64,000 nt of DNA, taken from assembly GCF_014204945.1 (NCBI RefSeq), contig NZ_JACHMN010000002.1, positions 1,812,503-1,876,502 on the forward strand, given 5' to 3'. Each line of letters starts with the position of its first letter. The stretch's first letter is position 1. This document shows positions 34,595 to 43,898 of this stretch, piece by piece. The position numbers were made by a program, and so were the translations under genes. The notes beneath the pieces were generated by a model. The model had not been told where the DNA came from, did not search any database, and saw nothing but the letters and a program-made list of their open reading frames with translations. This stretch comes from Allocatelliglobosispora scoriae. GTDB taxonomy: Bacteria; Actinomycetota; Actinomycetes; Mycobacteriales; Micromonosporaceae.

Positions 34595-35710
34595 CTACGA
34601 GTGCAGGAGAGCGGACAGGCGAGCCGCCTGGTGTTCCCAGCGCCATTCGCGCTCCGTCCACGCCCGGCCCGCCTCGCCCATCGCCCGCGCGGCGGCGGGA
34701 TCGCCGAGCAGCTCCACCAAGCGCTGGACCAGCAACGTCAGGGTGCCCACCACATAGCCCGTCTCACCCTCGCGAACCGCGTCCGGCGCGCCGCCCGAGT
34801 CGCCCGCGATCACCGGCAGCCCGGTCGCGGACCCCTCCAGGTAGACGATGCCGAGCCCTTCGACGTCCAGCCCGCCGCGGCGGGTCCGGCACGGCATCGC
34901 GAAGACATCTCCCGCCGCGAAGTGCGCGGGCAGCTCCGACCACGGCACCGCCCCCGTGATCGTCACCGCGTCGGCGACGCCGTGCTGCTGCGCCAGACCC
35001 TCCAGGGTGGACCGATAGGGCCCGCCGCCGACGATGAGCAGGGCCGCGTCCGGCACAGCCTGGCGCACCAGCGGCAGGGCGCGGATCAGCGTGTCCTGCC
35101 CCTTGCGCGGCACGAGCCGGGAAACGCAGACGATCACCGGCCGGTCGACGAGTCCGTGCTGCTTGCGCACGATGGAGCCGTCCACCGACGGATGGAAGGA
35201 ATCGACATCGACACCGGGCGCCAGCCGCTCCAGCCGGGTCCGGTCGCCGAGCGCCTTCGCCAACCGCGACCTGGTGTATTCGCCGAGATAGGTGAGCACA
35301 TCACACCCGTCGGCGATCCGTCGCAGCGCCGTCCTGGCACCGGGCAGCGCAGCCCAGCCGACCTCGTGGCCGTGGGTGAGGCCGACGGCTCGCTCGATGC
35401 CGGTCCGGCTGCGCAGGCCCTGCGCGAGCAGCCCGAGCGGGGCCGAAGCGCCGAACCAGACCGCGTCGCAGCCGTGCGCCTTAGCGATCGACGCCGCCCG
35501 CCGGGCGACGCCGGGGGTGGGCAGGAGCATCCCGGTCGACTCGCGGATCACCTCGAAGGGCTGCTCCGCGTCGAACGCCGCCGACCCCTGGTGATCCGAG
35601 CAGTAGACGACCAGTTCGTCCGGCGGCAACCGCAGGGCCAGGTTGTGCACGAACTGCTGGATGCCACCGGGGCGGGGCGGGAAGTCGTTGGTGACGAGCA
35701 GCGTGGACAT
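34595..35710 (-). CDS. pimB: GT4 glycosyltransferase, PimB-like mannosyltransferase
   Basis: A 371-residue GT-B-fold glycosyltransferase. It begins LLVTNDFPPRPGGIQQFV, has THGHEVGWAALPG near residue 112, CVSRLVPRKGQDTLIRALP near 195 and the donor-site VEGLGIVYLEGSATGLPVIA near 290, with the EX7E pair of GT4. These match PimB (Rv2188c), which adds the second mannose of phosphatidylinositol mannosides from GDP-mannose at the cytoplasmic membrane face. Its place between fadD15-like and nuclease genes agrees with the mycobacterial neighbourhood. Specificity for PIM rather than another lipid is inferred. Confidence 0.82.
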   Translation of the reverse strand: MSTLLVTNDFPPRPGGIQQFVHNLALRLPPDELVVYCSDHQGSAAFDAEQPFEVIRESTGMLLPTPGVARRAASIAKAHGCDAVWFGASAPLGLLAQGLRSRTGIERAVGLTHGHEVGWAALPGARTALRRIADGCDVLTYLGEYTRSRLAKALGDRTRLERLAPGVDVDSFHPSVDGSIVRKQHGLVDRPVIVCVSRLVPRKGQDTLIRALPLVRQAVPDAALLIVGGGPYRSTLEGLAQQHGVADAVTITGAVPWSELPAHFAAGDVFAMPCRTRRGGLDVEGLGIVYLEGSATGLPVIAGDSGGAPDAVREGETGYVVGTLTLLVQRLVELLGDPAAARAMGEAGRAWTEREWRWEHQAARLSALLHS

Positions 35711-35719
35711 CCGGCCACC

Positions 35720-36781
35720 CTACCGACTGGGGCTCTGGATGCGCCGCCACGAGGCGGCCCGGCCGAGGCCGTCGACCGCGATCAGCTGCTCATGCCGCAT
35801 CCGGTCCAGCGCCATCCTGATGGTCTGATCGCTGATGCCCGGCAGTGCGGCCCGCACGTCCGCCATGCGGAACACCGGTTGAGCGTGGTGCGTGACGTAG
35901 TCGCGCACCCGTTCCATCTTCGAGCCACCGGACCGGCCGGCTGCGGCCCGATCGGCGAAGGTGCCATAGGCAGCGGCCAACACGTCCACGAAGTACCGCA
36001 GCCAGGGCCACGGATCATGACTGCCCTCGTGCCAGTCCTTCGTCGAGTCGAGCAGCGCCTGGTAGTACTCGTCGGCGGATTCGGCGATCGTCTGCTCAAG
36101 GCTGACATATCTGGAGACGCCGTAGCCGCTGGACATGAGCAGCGCGTTGGTGACGGCTCGCGCTACCCGGCCGTTGCCGTCCTCGAAGGGGTGAATGACG
36201 AGGAAGTCCAGGATGAAGAGGCCGACCAGCAGAACCGGGTGGTGCAGTCCGGTGTGCACGGCGGCCTTGTATCGATCGACCAGCTCGCTGATGTAGAAGT
36301 CGGTCTGCGCTGCGGGAACCGGCCGAAACCGCACCGTGATGTCACCATCGGGGGATCGATCGACGACGAGATTGTCCTCGTGCTTGAACCGTCCGCCGAT
36401 CACCGGGGTATGCGCGAAGAGCAGCTTGTGCAGGTGGACCAGGAGTCCGGCGTTGAGCGGCTGCCAGTCGCCCCGGAAGAGGTAGTCCTGCGCGTCGCGG
36501 TAGCCCGCGAACTCCTGCTCGCTGCGGGTACGCAGAGTCCTGGCCTGGCCTGAGAGGATGCGATCGGCCCGAGCGATGTCGGGAACGACGATTCCCTCGA
36601 TTGCTGATGAGGCGGTGATGCTCTGGACTCGGGCCCGATGTTCCAACTGGCCGAGCAGACCGGGCAGCTGATCACGGAAGAGCGCCTCGGAGCCTCGGCC
36701 GACATCAACGGTGCTCAGCGTCGCCACCAGGCCCGACGGCACTCGGCCGACCAAACCATCAAGATCCGCGAAGCTTCGCAT
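35720..36781 (-). CDS. Fic/DOC family protein with N-terminal inhibitory motif
   Basis: A 353-residue Fic protein. The active loop HPFEDGNGR (H197-R205) is complete, so AMP transfer to a target hydroxyl, or de-AMPylation, is possible. An N-terminal helix holds S58xxxE62G63, the class II auto-inhibition motif, and a winged-helix-like domain (VRAALPGISDQTIRMALDRM) ends the protein. ATG 36781 has GGTGGGG upstream; a GTG at 36787 is alternative. The 5' region is AT-rich and holds an 18-bp perfect dyad, suggesting autoregulation through the winged helix or another regulator. It looks self-contained, with no antitoxin gene next to it. Confidence 0.9.
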   Translation of the reverse strand: MRSFADLDGLVGRVPSGLVATLSTVDVGRGSEALFRDQLPGLLGQLEHRARVQSITASSAIEGIVVPDIARADRILSGQARTLRTRSEQEFAGYRDAQDYLFRGDWQPLNAGLLVHLHKLLFAHTPVIGGRFKHEDNLVVDRSPDGDITVRFRPVPAAQTDFYISELVDRYKAAVHTGLHHPVLLVGLFILDFLVIHPFEDGNGRVARAVTNALLMSSGYGVSRYVSLEQTIAESADEYYQALLDSTKDWHEGSHDPWPWLRYFVDVLAAAYGTFADRAAAGRSGGSKMERVRDYVTHHAQPVFRMADVRAALPGISDQTIRMALDRMRHEQLIAVDGLGRAASWRRIQSPSR

Positions 36782-36800
36782 GTGCACCCCACCACTGACG

Positions 36801-36856
36801 CTAAACTACCTAATCTGATGTCAGATTAGGTAGTTTAGTAGATTCCCTAGGTAGTT
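36801..36856. promoter_or_regulatory. AT-rich operator: 18-bp dyad plus a third half-site before fic
   Basis: CTAAACTACCTAATCTGA (36801-36818) is inversely repeated at 36821-36838 with a 2-nt spacer. The 9-mer TAGGTAGTT within it recurs at 36848-36856. Lying 20-75 nt upstream of the fic start on its template, this is a likely operator or promoter-operator. Its low GC contrasts with the surroundings. Confidence 0.75.
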
Positions 36857-36868
36857 CTGCAACCAGAA

Positions 36869-38107
36869 TCAACGGCGGGCGAAGGCGCGGGCTGCGGCCA
36901 TGCGCTCGACGGTGGTGGGGTGGCTGCCGAAGAGGAACTGCTCCAGCCACGGCGGGTCCGGCTCACCGAGGTTGACCAGGGAGAGCTTCGCCTCCATCGA
37001 CTCGAAGACCACCGGATCCCCGGCCAGCTCCAGCGCATGGCGGTCGGCGCGGGCCTCCAGCTGCCGGGAGACGAAGGCCTGAGCGGGCCCGGCGAGCAGC
37101 CCGACGATCGTCGCGATCGCGAGGAGCAGCCCGATCGCCTGCGGGCTGCCGATCGATTCGACCCCGGCCCGGCGCAGCAGCCCGGTCCAGCCGCCGAGCA
37201 GGAAGATGCCGATCACCAGCAGCGCCGTACCGAGTGCGCCGATGATCGTCCCGCTGACCACGTCACCGGCCTTGGCGTGGCCCAGCTCGTGCGCGACGAC
37301 CGACTCGACCTCGGCCGGGGAGGCCTCGGCGAGCAGGGTGTCGTAGACGACGATCCGCCGCGTCGGCCCGAGCCCGGAGACGTAGGCGTTGAGCGCCGTC
37401 GTCCGCCGCGAGGCATCCGCGACCAGGACATCCTTCACCGGTACGCCATCGCGCTCCGCCAGCTCCAGCAGCGCGGTCCGCTGCGGCCCGTCGGCCATCG
37501 GCGTGAAGGTGTTGAAGATCGGCTCGACGAGGACCGGGAAGACGAAGGTCATCAGTACGACGAGACCCGCCGCGGCGACCGCCCCGAAGCTCCACCACCA
37601 CTGGGGCGACCAGCGGGTGGCCCAGAAGAACAGGAGCAGCACGACGGCGCCGATCACGGCGGAGACGGCGAGGTTGCGGAGCTGATCGGCGGTCCAGGCG
37701 CCCCAGGTGCGGATGTCGAGACCGTAGCGGGCCCGCACGGCGTGCTGCCAGGCCGCGAACGGCATCGTGACGAGGCTGGCGATGCCGAGGACGAGCAGCC
37801 CGCCGCCGACCGCCTTGGCCGGCCAGGGTCCGGGCACCAGGTTGACGAGCTTGGCGCCGAGCGGGGTGAGCCCGAGCAGCAGTGCCACGACCAGCCCGAG
37901 CACCATGCTGGGGTAGGACGACCAGCGCAACTCGGCGTGCAGCGCCTTCGCCTGCGCGACCCGCTCGGCCGGGAGGGTGGCGAGTGCGGCGAGCTGGTCG
38001 GCTCGGGGCGCGGGCGGCCGCTGCCACGGTGTCAGCACGGCGACGGCGATCCCGAGGGCGACGAGCAGCACGGCGAACGACAGCGCCGCCCAGCTTCGAG
38101 GTGTCAT
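36869..38107 (-). CDS. M48-family (Ste24-like) membrane metalloprotease
   Basis: A 412-residue membrane zinc protease of the CAAX-protease-1/Ste24 type. Helices occur at about residues 8-27, 65-83, 98-118, 145-163, 172-193, 285-305 and 323-345. The zinc site HELGH (H273, E274, H277) and the downstream glutamate in LEARADRHALEL are intact, as is NAYVSGLGPTRRIVVYDTLL before the metal site. It may cleave membrane or prenylated peptides, and the substrate in bacteria is unknown. It ends 80 nt upstream of the fic control region; a NYN protein gene is upstream on the same strand. Confidence 0.9.
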   Translation of the reverse strand: MTPRSWAALSFAVLLVALGIAVAVLTPWQRPPAPRADQLAALATLPAERVAQAKALHAELRWSSYPSMVLGLVVALLLGLTPLGAKLVNLVPGPWPAKAVGGGLLVLGIASLVTMPFAAWQHAVRARYGLDIRTWGAWTADQLRNLAVSAVIGAVVLLLFFWATRWSPQWWWSFGAVAAAGLVVLMTFVFPVLVEPIFNTFTPMADGPQRTALLELAERDGVPVKDVLVADASRRTTALNAYVSGLGPTRRIVVYDTLLAEASPAEVESVVAHELGHAKAGDVVSGTIIGALGTALLVIGIFLLGGWTGLLRRAGVESIGSPQAIGLLLAIATIVGLLAGPAQAFVSRQLEARADRHALELAGDPVVFESMEAKLSLVNLGEPDPPWLEQFLFGSHPTTVERMAAARAFARR

Positions 38108-38114
38108 GAAAGGT

Positions 38115-39494
38115 CTAACCCCGGGAGAGGCGCCGGAGGAGTGAGTCGGCGGCCATCGGGTAGGCGCCGTGGCGGCGCACCCCGTCGGCGACCTCGCGGT
38201 CGGAGGAGACGACGACGATGGGGCGCCCGGCCGGTTCGGCCCGGACCAGCCGCCTGATCAGCTCGTCTGCGGTCTCGCCCTTGCGGGAGAAGAGGACGCG
38301 CACTCCGCGCGGGGCCGGTGGCAGCCCGTGCACGGATTCAGCACCGTCGAAGACGACCGTCACCTCGGCGCGGGTCTGTGCGGCGAGCCCGCCGAGACCG
38401 GCGATGAGGCGGCTTCGTTGCTGCTCGAGGGAGATCTCGCCGTACCCCCGCTTGGTGACGTTGTAACCGTCGACCAGCAGATGCGCCTTGGGGAGCGCGA
38501 GCAGCTGATCAAGGCGCGCGGGGTCGTCGGTGCTCTGCGCGCGGGCGGAGGCGGTGGAGCCGCCGGGGCGCTCGGCGTGTGCGTCGGCGACGGCGTCGGC
38601 CGGGAGCACGTCGACGGGGTCGAGGGCGAGTTCGCGGCGCAGGCCGACGGCGGCCTGGCCGATCGTCTCCAGCAGCAGCCACAGCCGCGCCTCGTCGACC
38701 TGCCGGGCGTCGCGGGCGGCCTGGCGGACGCTGCTGCCCGCGGTCTCGGCCTCGGCGAGCTTGGCGCGCAGGCGCTTGAGCTCCGCGTCGTGGTCGGACG
38801 CGTTCTTGGCGATGCGGCCCTTCTCGGCCGAGAGCTGATCGGTCGCCTTCTTCAGCGCGCCCTGGGTCTCCCGCAGGGCCTTCGCGGTGCCCCGGGACTC
38901 CTCGCGGACCTGGGCCATCTCGCGGTGGATCTTGGCGAGCTCGTCGCGCAGCTTCTCCGCCTCGGTCCGCGCCACCGCCCGGTCGTGCTCGGCGCGCAGC
39001 GCGCGGGTCTCGGCGGCGGCGACGAGTTCGGCGACGGCGGCGCTCTCGCTCTCGGCGCGCACGGCGGTGTCGGCGGTCTCGATCAGCTCGCGCCAGCCGT
39101 TCGGCCGGGCGAGGTAGGCGAGGGCGGCGACCTCCACCGGGTCGGCGGCGGCCGGGCTGATCCCCTCGAGCACGGCGAGGCCGAGCTCGCCGGAGTCGGC
39201 GAGCACCCGCTGGCCGACGCGCTGACGGAAGACCGAGTCGGCGGTGAGGTGGGCGGCGATGACCTGCCCGCCCATCCGGGCGCGGCGATTCGGCGCGAAC
39301 TTGGCGATCTTGCGCAGAGGCACGTTGAGCTCGTCCTGCGGCAGCCCGGACAGGACGCTCGCGGTCATCGTGATCACGCGCTGGCGGACCGGTTCAGGCA
39401 GGATCGGCTCCGGAATGAAGTCCGTTTCGTCGGAATTTTCGCCAGAGACCGCGCCCTCCATCTCCACGAGGGCATCCTGCTCCGGTTCCGACAT
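38115..39494 (-). CDS. NYN (YacP-like) domain protein with a coiled-coil N-terminal region
   Basis: A 459-residue protein. The C-terminal 130 residues form a PIN-like NYN nuclease domain: LLVDGYNVTKRGY (metal Asp), AEVTVVFDGAES, and PIVVVSSDREVADG with the final acidic pair. The middle (about residues 150-250) is a long coiled coil (AEKLRDELAKIHREMAQVRE and DHDAELKRLRAKLAEAE), which suggests oligomerisation or tethering. The acidic residues required for RNA cleavage appear conserved. Actinobacterial homologues are widespread and poorly characterised. It may share a transcript with the M48 gene, 8 nt downstream. Confidence 0.82.
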   Translation of the reverse strand: MSEPEQDALVEMEGAVSGENSDETDFIPEPILPEPVRQRVITMTASVLSGLPQDELNVPLRKIAKFAPNRRARMGGQVIAAHLTADSVFRQRVGQRVLADSGELGLAVLEGISPAAADPVEVAALAYLARPNGWRELIETADTAVRAESESAAVAELVAAAETRALRAEHDRAVARTEAEKLRDELAKIHREMAQVREESRGTAKALRETQGALKKATDQLSAEKGRIAKNASDHDAELKRLRAKLAEAETAGSSVRQAARDARQVDEARLWLLLETIGQAAVGLRRELALDPVDVLPADAVADAHAERPGGSTASARAQSTDDPARLDQLLALPKAHLLVDGYNVTKRGYGEISLEQQRSRLIAGLGGLAAQTRAEVTVVFDGAESVHGLPPAPRGVRVLFSRKGETADELIRRLVRAEPAGRPIVVVSSDREVADGVRRHGAYPMAADSLLRRLSRG

Positions 39495-39576
39495 CCCCCT
39501 ATTCTCTCATTCATTACCCGCGTGTCATCTAGGGCGCATCGGACGGTCTGTCACACCCCCTTCGTACGCTCCGCGC

Positions 39577-41289
39577 GTGCAGCTCTCCTTCGACGACTTG
39601 CTGGACGATCCTCGCTCCCGTGACCTGTTCCACACCACTTTCGTCGTGCTCGATCTGGAGACGACCGGCGGCAGCCCGCACGACGCCGACGGCATCACCG
39701 AGATCGGCGCGGTCCGGGTGCGCGGCGGCGAGCAGCTCGGCACCTTCGCGACCCTCGTCAACCCCGGCTCGCCCCTGCCGCCCTTCATCACCGTCCTGAC
39801 CGGCATCACCCAGGCGATGCTCGCGCCCGCGCCGCGGATCGAGGCGGTGCTCCCGGCGCTGCTGGAGTTCATCGGCGACGCGGTCTTCGTCGCCCACAAC
39901 GCGCCCTATGACGTCGGCTTCCTCAAGGCCGCCTGCGCCCGGCACGGCTACCCCTGGCCGGTCCGGCGGGTGCTCGACACCGCGGCGCTGGCCCGGCGGG
40001 TCTTCACCCGCGACGAGGTGCCCAACCGCAAGCTCAGCACGCTCGCGAGATACCTGCGCACCCCGCACCAGCCCAACCACCGGGCCCTCGAGGACGCGCT
40101 GACCACCGTCGACCTGCTGCACGCGATGATCGGCCGACTCGGCGGGCACCGGGTGCACACGCTCGGCGACGCGATCGAGTTCAGCAAGCCGATCACGCCG
40201 GAGCAGCGGGCCAAGCGCACCCTCGCCGACGGCCTGCCGCACGCGCCGGGGGTCTACGTCTTCCGCGCCGCCGACGACCGGCCGCTCTACGTCGGCACCT
40301 CGCAGGACATCGCCACCCGCGTCCGGACCTACTTCACCGCCGGCGAGAAGCGGGCCCGGATCTCCGAGATGATCCGGATGGCGACCCGGGTCGAGGCCGT
40401 GACCTGCGCACATGCTCTGGAGGCCCAGGTCCGCGAGCTGCGGCTGATCGCCACCCACGCGCCGCCCTACAACCGGCGCTCCAAGTTCCCCGAGCGGGTG
40501 CTGTGGCTGAAGCTGACCCATGAGCACTTCCCCCGGCTCTCGGTGGTCCGGCAGCTCGCCGACGACGGCGCGACCTATCTCGGACCCTTCGGCGGTCGCC
40601 GCGCCGCCGAGGCGGCCGCCGCCGCCTGCCACGAGGTGCTGCCGATCCGGCAGTGCACGCCGAAACTCTCGCTCCGGGTCACCTCCCCGGCCTGCGCGCT
40701 GGCCGAGCTGGGCCGCTGCCCCGCGCCCTGCGAGCACAAGATCACCCCCGAGGTGTACGCCGAAACGGCCGCCCACCCCTTCCGCCAGGCGGTGACCGGC
40801 GACCCCGGCCCGATCGTCGAGGCGCTCCTGGCCCGGCTGCGGGTCCTCGCCGCCGCCGAGCGTTTCGAGGAGGCGGCAGCCCTGCGGGAGCGCCTCACCG
40901 CGTTCCTCCGGGCGGTCGTGCGGATGCAGCGACTCAGCTCGCTCACCGGCATCGAGGAGCTGGTGGCGGCCCGGCTCGACGCGCAGGGCGGCTGGGAGAT
41001 AGCCATCATCCGATGGGGCCGGCTCGCCGCAGCGGCCCTCTCACCTCGGGGCACGCACCCGCGCACCACCCTGGATCAGGCACGACTCACCGCGGAGGCG
41101 GTGTCGCCGGGGCACGGGCCGGTGCCCGCGGCGACCGCCGAAGAGACGGAGCGGGTGCTCGACTGGTTGGAGCGGCCGGAGACCCGATTGGTGGAGGCAT
41201 CCTCCGGCTGGGGGTCACCCGTCGGTGGCGCGGCCCGCTTCCGGACACTGCTCGGACGGCTCGATCTGAGCGCTCGGACCACTGAGTGA
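39577..41289 (+). CDS. DEDDh exonuclease fused to a UvrC-like GIY-YIG nuclease
   Basis: A 570-residue two-nuclease fusion like Rv2191. The N-terminal DnaQ-like 3'-5' exonuclease (about 20-190) has D26 and E28 (VVLDLETTGG), HNAPYDVGFL and HRALEDALTT. The GIY-YIG domain (about 220-310) has GVYVFRAADDRPLYVGTS, RVRTYFTA and the metal glutamate region EAQVRELRLI. A UvrB-contact-type motif (AERFEEAAALRERLTAF) follows, but the RNase H-like and HhH domains of UvrC are missing. It probably acts in DNA repair in the manner of Cho. GTG 39577 lies 7 nt after TACGCT, suggesting a leaderless message. Confidence 0.9.
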   Translation: MQLSFDDLLDDPRSRDLFHTTFVVLDLETTGGSPHDADGITEIGAVRVRGGEQLGTFATLVNPGSPLPPFITVLTGITQAMLAPAPRIEAVLPALLEFIGDAVFVAHNAPYDVGFLKAACARHGYPWPVRRVLDTAALARRVFTRDEVPNRKLSTLARYLRTPHQPNHRALEDALTTVDLLHAMIGRLGGHRVHTLGDAIEFSKPITPEQRAKRTLADGLPHAPGVYVFRAADDRPLYVGTSQDIATRVRTYFTAGEKRARISEMIRMATRVEAVTCAHALEAQVRELRLIATHAPPYNRRSKFPERVLWLKLTHEHFPRLSVVRQLADDGATYLGPFGGRRAAEAAAAACHEVLPIRQCTPKLSLRVTSPACALAELGRCPAPCEHKITPEVYAETAAHPFRQAVTGDPGPIVEALLARLRVLAAAERFEEAAALRERLTAFLRAVVRMQRLSSLTGIEELVAARLDAQGGWEIAIIRWGRLAAAALSPRGTHPRTTLDQARLTAEAVSPGHGPVPAATAEETERVLDWLERPETRLVEASSGWGSPVGGAARFRTLLGRLDLSARTTE

Positions 41290-41393
41290 GACAGATGCTG
41301 TCCGATCGCCCATCAGGTATTGACCGAAAGGCCCACATGTTCGTTACTAGGCTATAGAGGTTCCCCGACGTCATCGGTAGGGAGGTGTCCATC

Positions 41394-43328
41394 GTGGACG
41401 TCAACGCTGCCCTGGGTGCCTCGGATGAGATCTCCATCGCAGCCCGTTTCCGCGGGATGCTGCAGTGGCCGGACCGGCTCGGCCGGCTCTCATCCCCCGC
41501 CGACCCGGTGACCGCGCTTGTCCGCGCGCACCGATCGGTGCATCCGGGCGCCGACACCGCACTGCTCCGCCGGGCCTATGTCACGGCCGACCGTGCCCAC
41601 TCGGGCCAGTTCCGCAAGAGCGGCGAGCCCTATGTCACGCACCCGCTCGCCGTCGCGCAGATCCTCGCCGACCTGGGCATGGACACGACGACCCTGGCCG
41701 CGGCGCTGCTGCACGACACGGTGGAGGACACGCCCTACCTGCTCGACACGATGCGGGCCGACTTCGGCGACGAGGTGGCCTACCTGGTCGACGGCGTGAC
41801 GAAGTTCGAGAAGAGCCACTTCGGTGCCATCGCCGAGGCCGAGACGATCCGCAAGATGATCATCTGGGCCGGGCGGGACGTGCGCGTCCTCGTCATCAAA
41901 CTCGCCGACCGGCTGCACAACATGCGCACGCTCGACGCCCGATCCCCCGCGTCCCGGGCCCGCATCGCCGGGGCGACCCGCGAGGTGCTGGTGCCGCTCT
42001 GCGACCGGTTGGGCATCCAGGCGCTCAAGCGCGAGCTGGAGGACGTGGTCCTCTCCCACCTCGAACCGGAGACCTACGAGGAGATCGACCAGGTGATCCA
42101 GAAGCGCGCTCAGTGGAGCGGCTTCCTGGCCCACATCATCGCCTCCGCCGAGCAGGCGCTGCGCGCCGACAAGGTCGACGCCTCCGTCGAGCCACGGCAC
42201 CGCCACCATTACACGATCTGGCGCGACACCGTCGCCAAGGGCATGAGCCTGCCACCCATCGACACCCCGCGCATCGTGGTGCTGGTCGACGGCCCCGAGG
42301 GTGAGTGCTACACGGCGCTCGGCGCGATCCACGGCATGTGGCGCCCGGTGCCCGGCCGGTTCAAGGACTTCATCGCCGCGCCGAAGAACAACCTCTACCG
42401 CTCCCTCCACACCACCGTCCTCGGCCCCGACAACCAGCCGATCGAGGTGCTGATCCGCACCGAGGAGATGCACCGCGACGTCGAGTGGGGCATCGTCGCG
42501 CGGTTCCGCTTCCCGACGAAGATGCTGCCCGACCGGTTGTCCCGCCCGCTCGGCGCCGCGCTCGGCGCCGCCTGGCCCGCCGCGCTCAGCAAGACCCTGC
42601 CCGATGCCCTGCGCCGCCCGCTCAACGGCGCGCTCGGCATGCTCACCGGCGACTCGCGGACAGCCTCGGCCTCGGCCGCCGCCGCCGCGACCGACGTCGA
42701 CCTGGAGTGGCTGCGCCGGGTCATCGAGCTGGAGCAGGACACCGACGACGCGCTGCAGTTCGTCCGCTCGCTGCGCTGCGACCTCGCCGAGACCCAGATC
42801 CAGGTCATCTGCCGGGGCAAGCACCTGCTGCTCCCCGCCGGGTCGACGCCGATCGACGTGGCGTACGAGCTCGGCACCTCCGTCGGCGACCGGTGCATGG
42901 GCGCGACGATCAACGGCGAGATGGCACCCCTGACGACACCGCTGCTCGACGGCAACGTGGTCGAGGTCTACACCGCCCCCAAGGGCAAGGCGACCGGACC
43001 CTTCCGCGAGTGGCTCGACCACGTCAAGGCGCCCAAGGCACAGCTCCACCTGCGGCGTCGCTTCGCCGAGCCGGAGGCGCCCGCGGGCACGATCGCCGAC
43101 CGCATCGCCATCGGCCGGGCCGCGCTCGGGCTGGCCCTGCGCCGCCGCAGCCGGGGCCTCGCCAACGACGAGTGGCTGCACAAGCTCGTGGCGCAGTTCC
43201 CCGACTACCCCGACCTCGACACGCTGCTCGTCGCCATCGCCGATCACAAGCTCTCCGCCGAGACCGCCGTCGACCAGCTCATCGCTCTCGTCGACAACGG
43301 ACCCGAGCCGACCGCACCGGCCCGTTGA
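41394..43328 (+). CDS. RelA/SpoT-family protein with intact HD but degenerate synthetase domain
   Basis: A 644-residue RSH protein. The (p)ppGpp hydrolase domain is complete: HSGQFRKSGEPYVTHP, LLHDTVEDT (H107, D108) and KLADRLHNMRTLDA. The synthetase domain keeps CYTALGAIHGMWRPVPGRFK, APKNNLYRSLHTTV and IEVLIRTEEMHRDVEWG. However, the GRPKxxYSIY segment reads PRHRHHYTIWRD, and the catalytic DLxGIR strand is shortened to IDTPRIVVLV. A TGS domain (PAGSTPIDVAYELGTSVGDR) is present, but no zinc-finger or ACT domain follows. It may be a hydrolase-only member. GTG 41394 has GGAGG at 8 nt; GTG 41385 is less likely. Confidence 0.85.
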   Translation: MDVNAALGASDEISIAARFRGMLQWPDRLGRLSSPADPVTALVRAHRSVHPGADTALLRRAYVTADRAHSGQFRKSGEPYVTHPLAVAQILADLGMDTTTLAAALLHDTVEDTPYLLDTMRADFGDEVAYLVDGVTKFEKSHFGAIAEAETIRKMIIWAGRDVRVLVIKLADRLHNMRTLDARSPASRARIAGATREVLVPLCDRLGIQALKRELEDVVLSHLEPETYEEIDQVIQKRAQWSGFLAHIIASAEQALRADKVDASVEPRHRHHYTIWRDTVAKGMSLPPIDTPRIVVLVDGPEGECYTALGAIHGMWRPVPGRFKDFIAAPKNNLYRSLHTTVLGPDNQPIEVLIRTEEMHRDVEWGIVARFRFPTKMLPDRLSRPLGAALGAAWPAALSKTLPDALRRPLNGALGMLTGDSRTASASAAAAATDVDLEWLRRVIELEQDTDDALQFVRSLRCDLAETQIQVICRGKHLLLPAGSTPIDVAYELGTSVGDRCMGATINGEMAPLTTPLLDGNVVEVYTAPKGKATGPFREWLDHVKAPKAQLHLRRRFAEPEAPAGTIADRIAIGRAALGLALRRRSRGLANDEWLHKLVAQFPDYPDLDTLLVAIADHKLSAETAVDQLIALVDNGPEPTAPAR

Positions 43329-43376
43329 CCGGGCGCGCCCGGATCCGCACGATCGCCGCTCCCCTAAGCTGATGCG

Positions 43377-43898
43377 GTGACCCGTCGCCGCTCGCCAATG
43401 CGTGTCCGCCTCACCGCCCTCGGCTACGGCGTCTTCTACCGCCTGCCGCACAAGCTGCGGATGCGCCTGGTGCGTCTCGCCACCCCGAAATACACGATCG
43501 GCGCGGTGGGCCTCATCTTCGACAGCGAGGCAGCCGACCCCGGCCGCATCCTGCTGCTGCGCCAGCCACCCGGGCGCGGTTGGACCCTGCCGGCCGGACT
43601 GCTCGGCCGCGGCGAGACACCGCTGACCGGCGCCGTCCGGGAGATCGCCGAGGAGACCGGCATCGAGCTCACCCCCGATCAGATCACGCCTGCGGTGCCG
43701 AGCGCGGTCGTGCACACCAACGGCAAGTGGGTCGACACGGTCTTCACGGTCCGGGTCCCGGCCGCCACCACCACGCTCGACGTCGACGGCGCCGAGGTCT
43801 TCGAGGCAGCCTGGCACGCCGTCGACGAGCTGCCCAAACTCACCCCCGCGACAGCGCGCCTGCTCGCGATCTACGGCATCGGGCCGCTCGCGTCATGA
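43377..43898 (+). CDS. NUDIX hydrolase
   Basis: A 173-residue NUDIX-fold pyrophosphohydrolase. The NUDIX box is complete from GLLGRGETPLTGAV to REIAEETGIE, giving the Mg-binding glutamates. The N-terminal 40 residues are basic and amphipathic (RLPHKLRMRLVRLATPKY) and precede the domain start YTIGAVGLIFD. The substrate, a nucleoside diphosphate derivative, is unknown. GTG 43377 lies 6 nt after TAAGCT (43365-43370), with no ribosome site, so a leaderless transcript is likely. The stop overlaps the next start by 4 nt (ATGA). Confidence 0.88.
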   Translation: MTRRRSPMRVRLTALGYGVFYRLPHKLRMRLVRLATPKYTIGAVGLIFDSEAADPGRILLLRQPPGRGWTLPAGLLGRGETPLTGAVREIAEETGIELTPDQITPAVPSAVVHTNGKWVDTVFTVRVPAATTTLDVDGAEVFEAAWHAVDELPKLTPATARLLAIYGIGPLAS

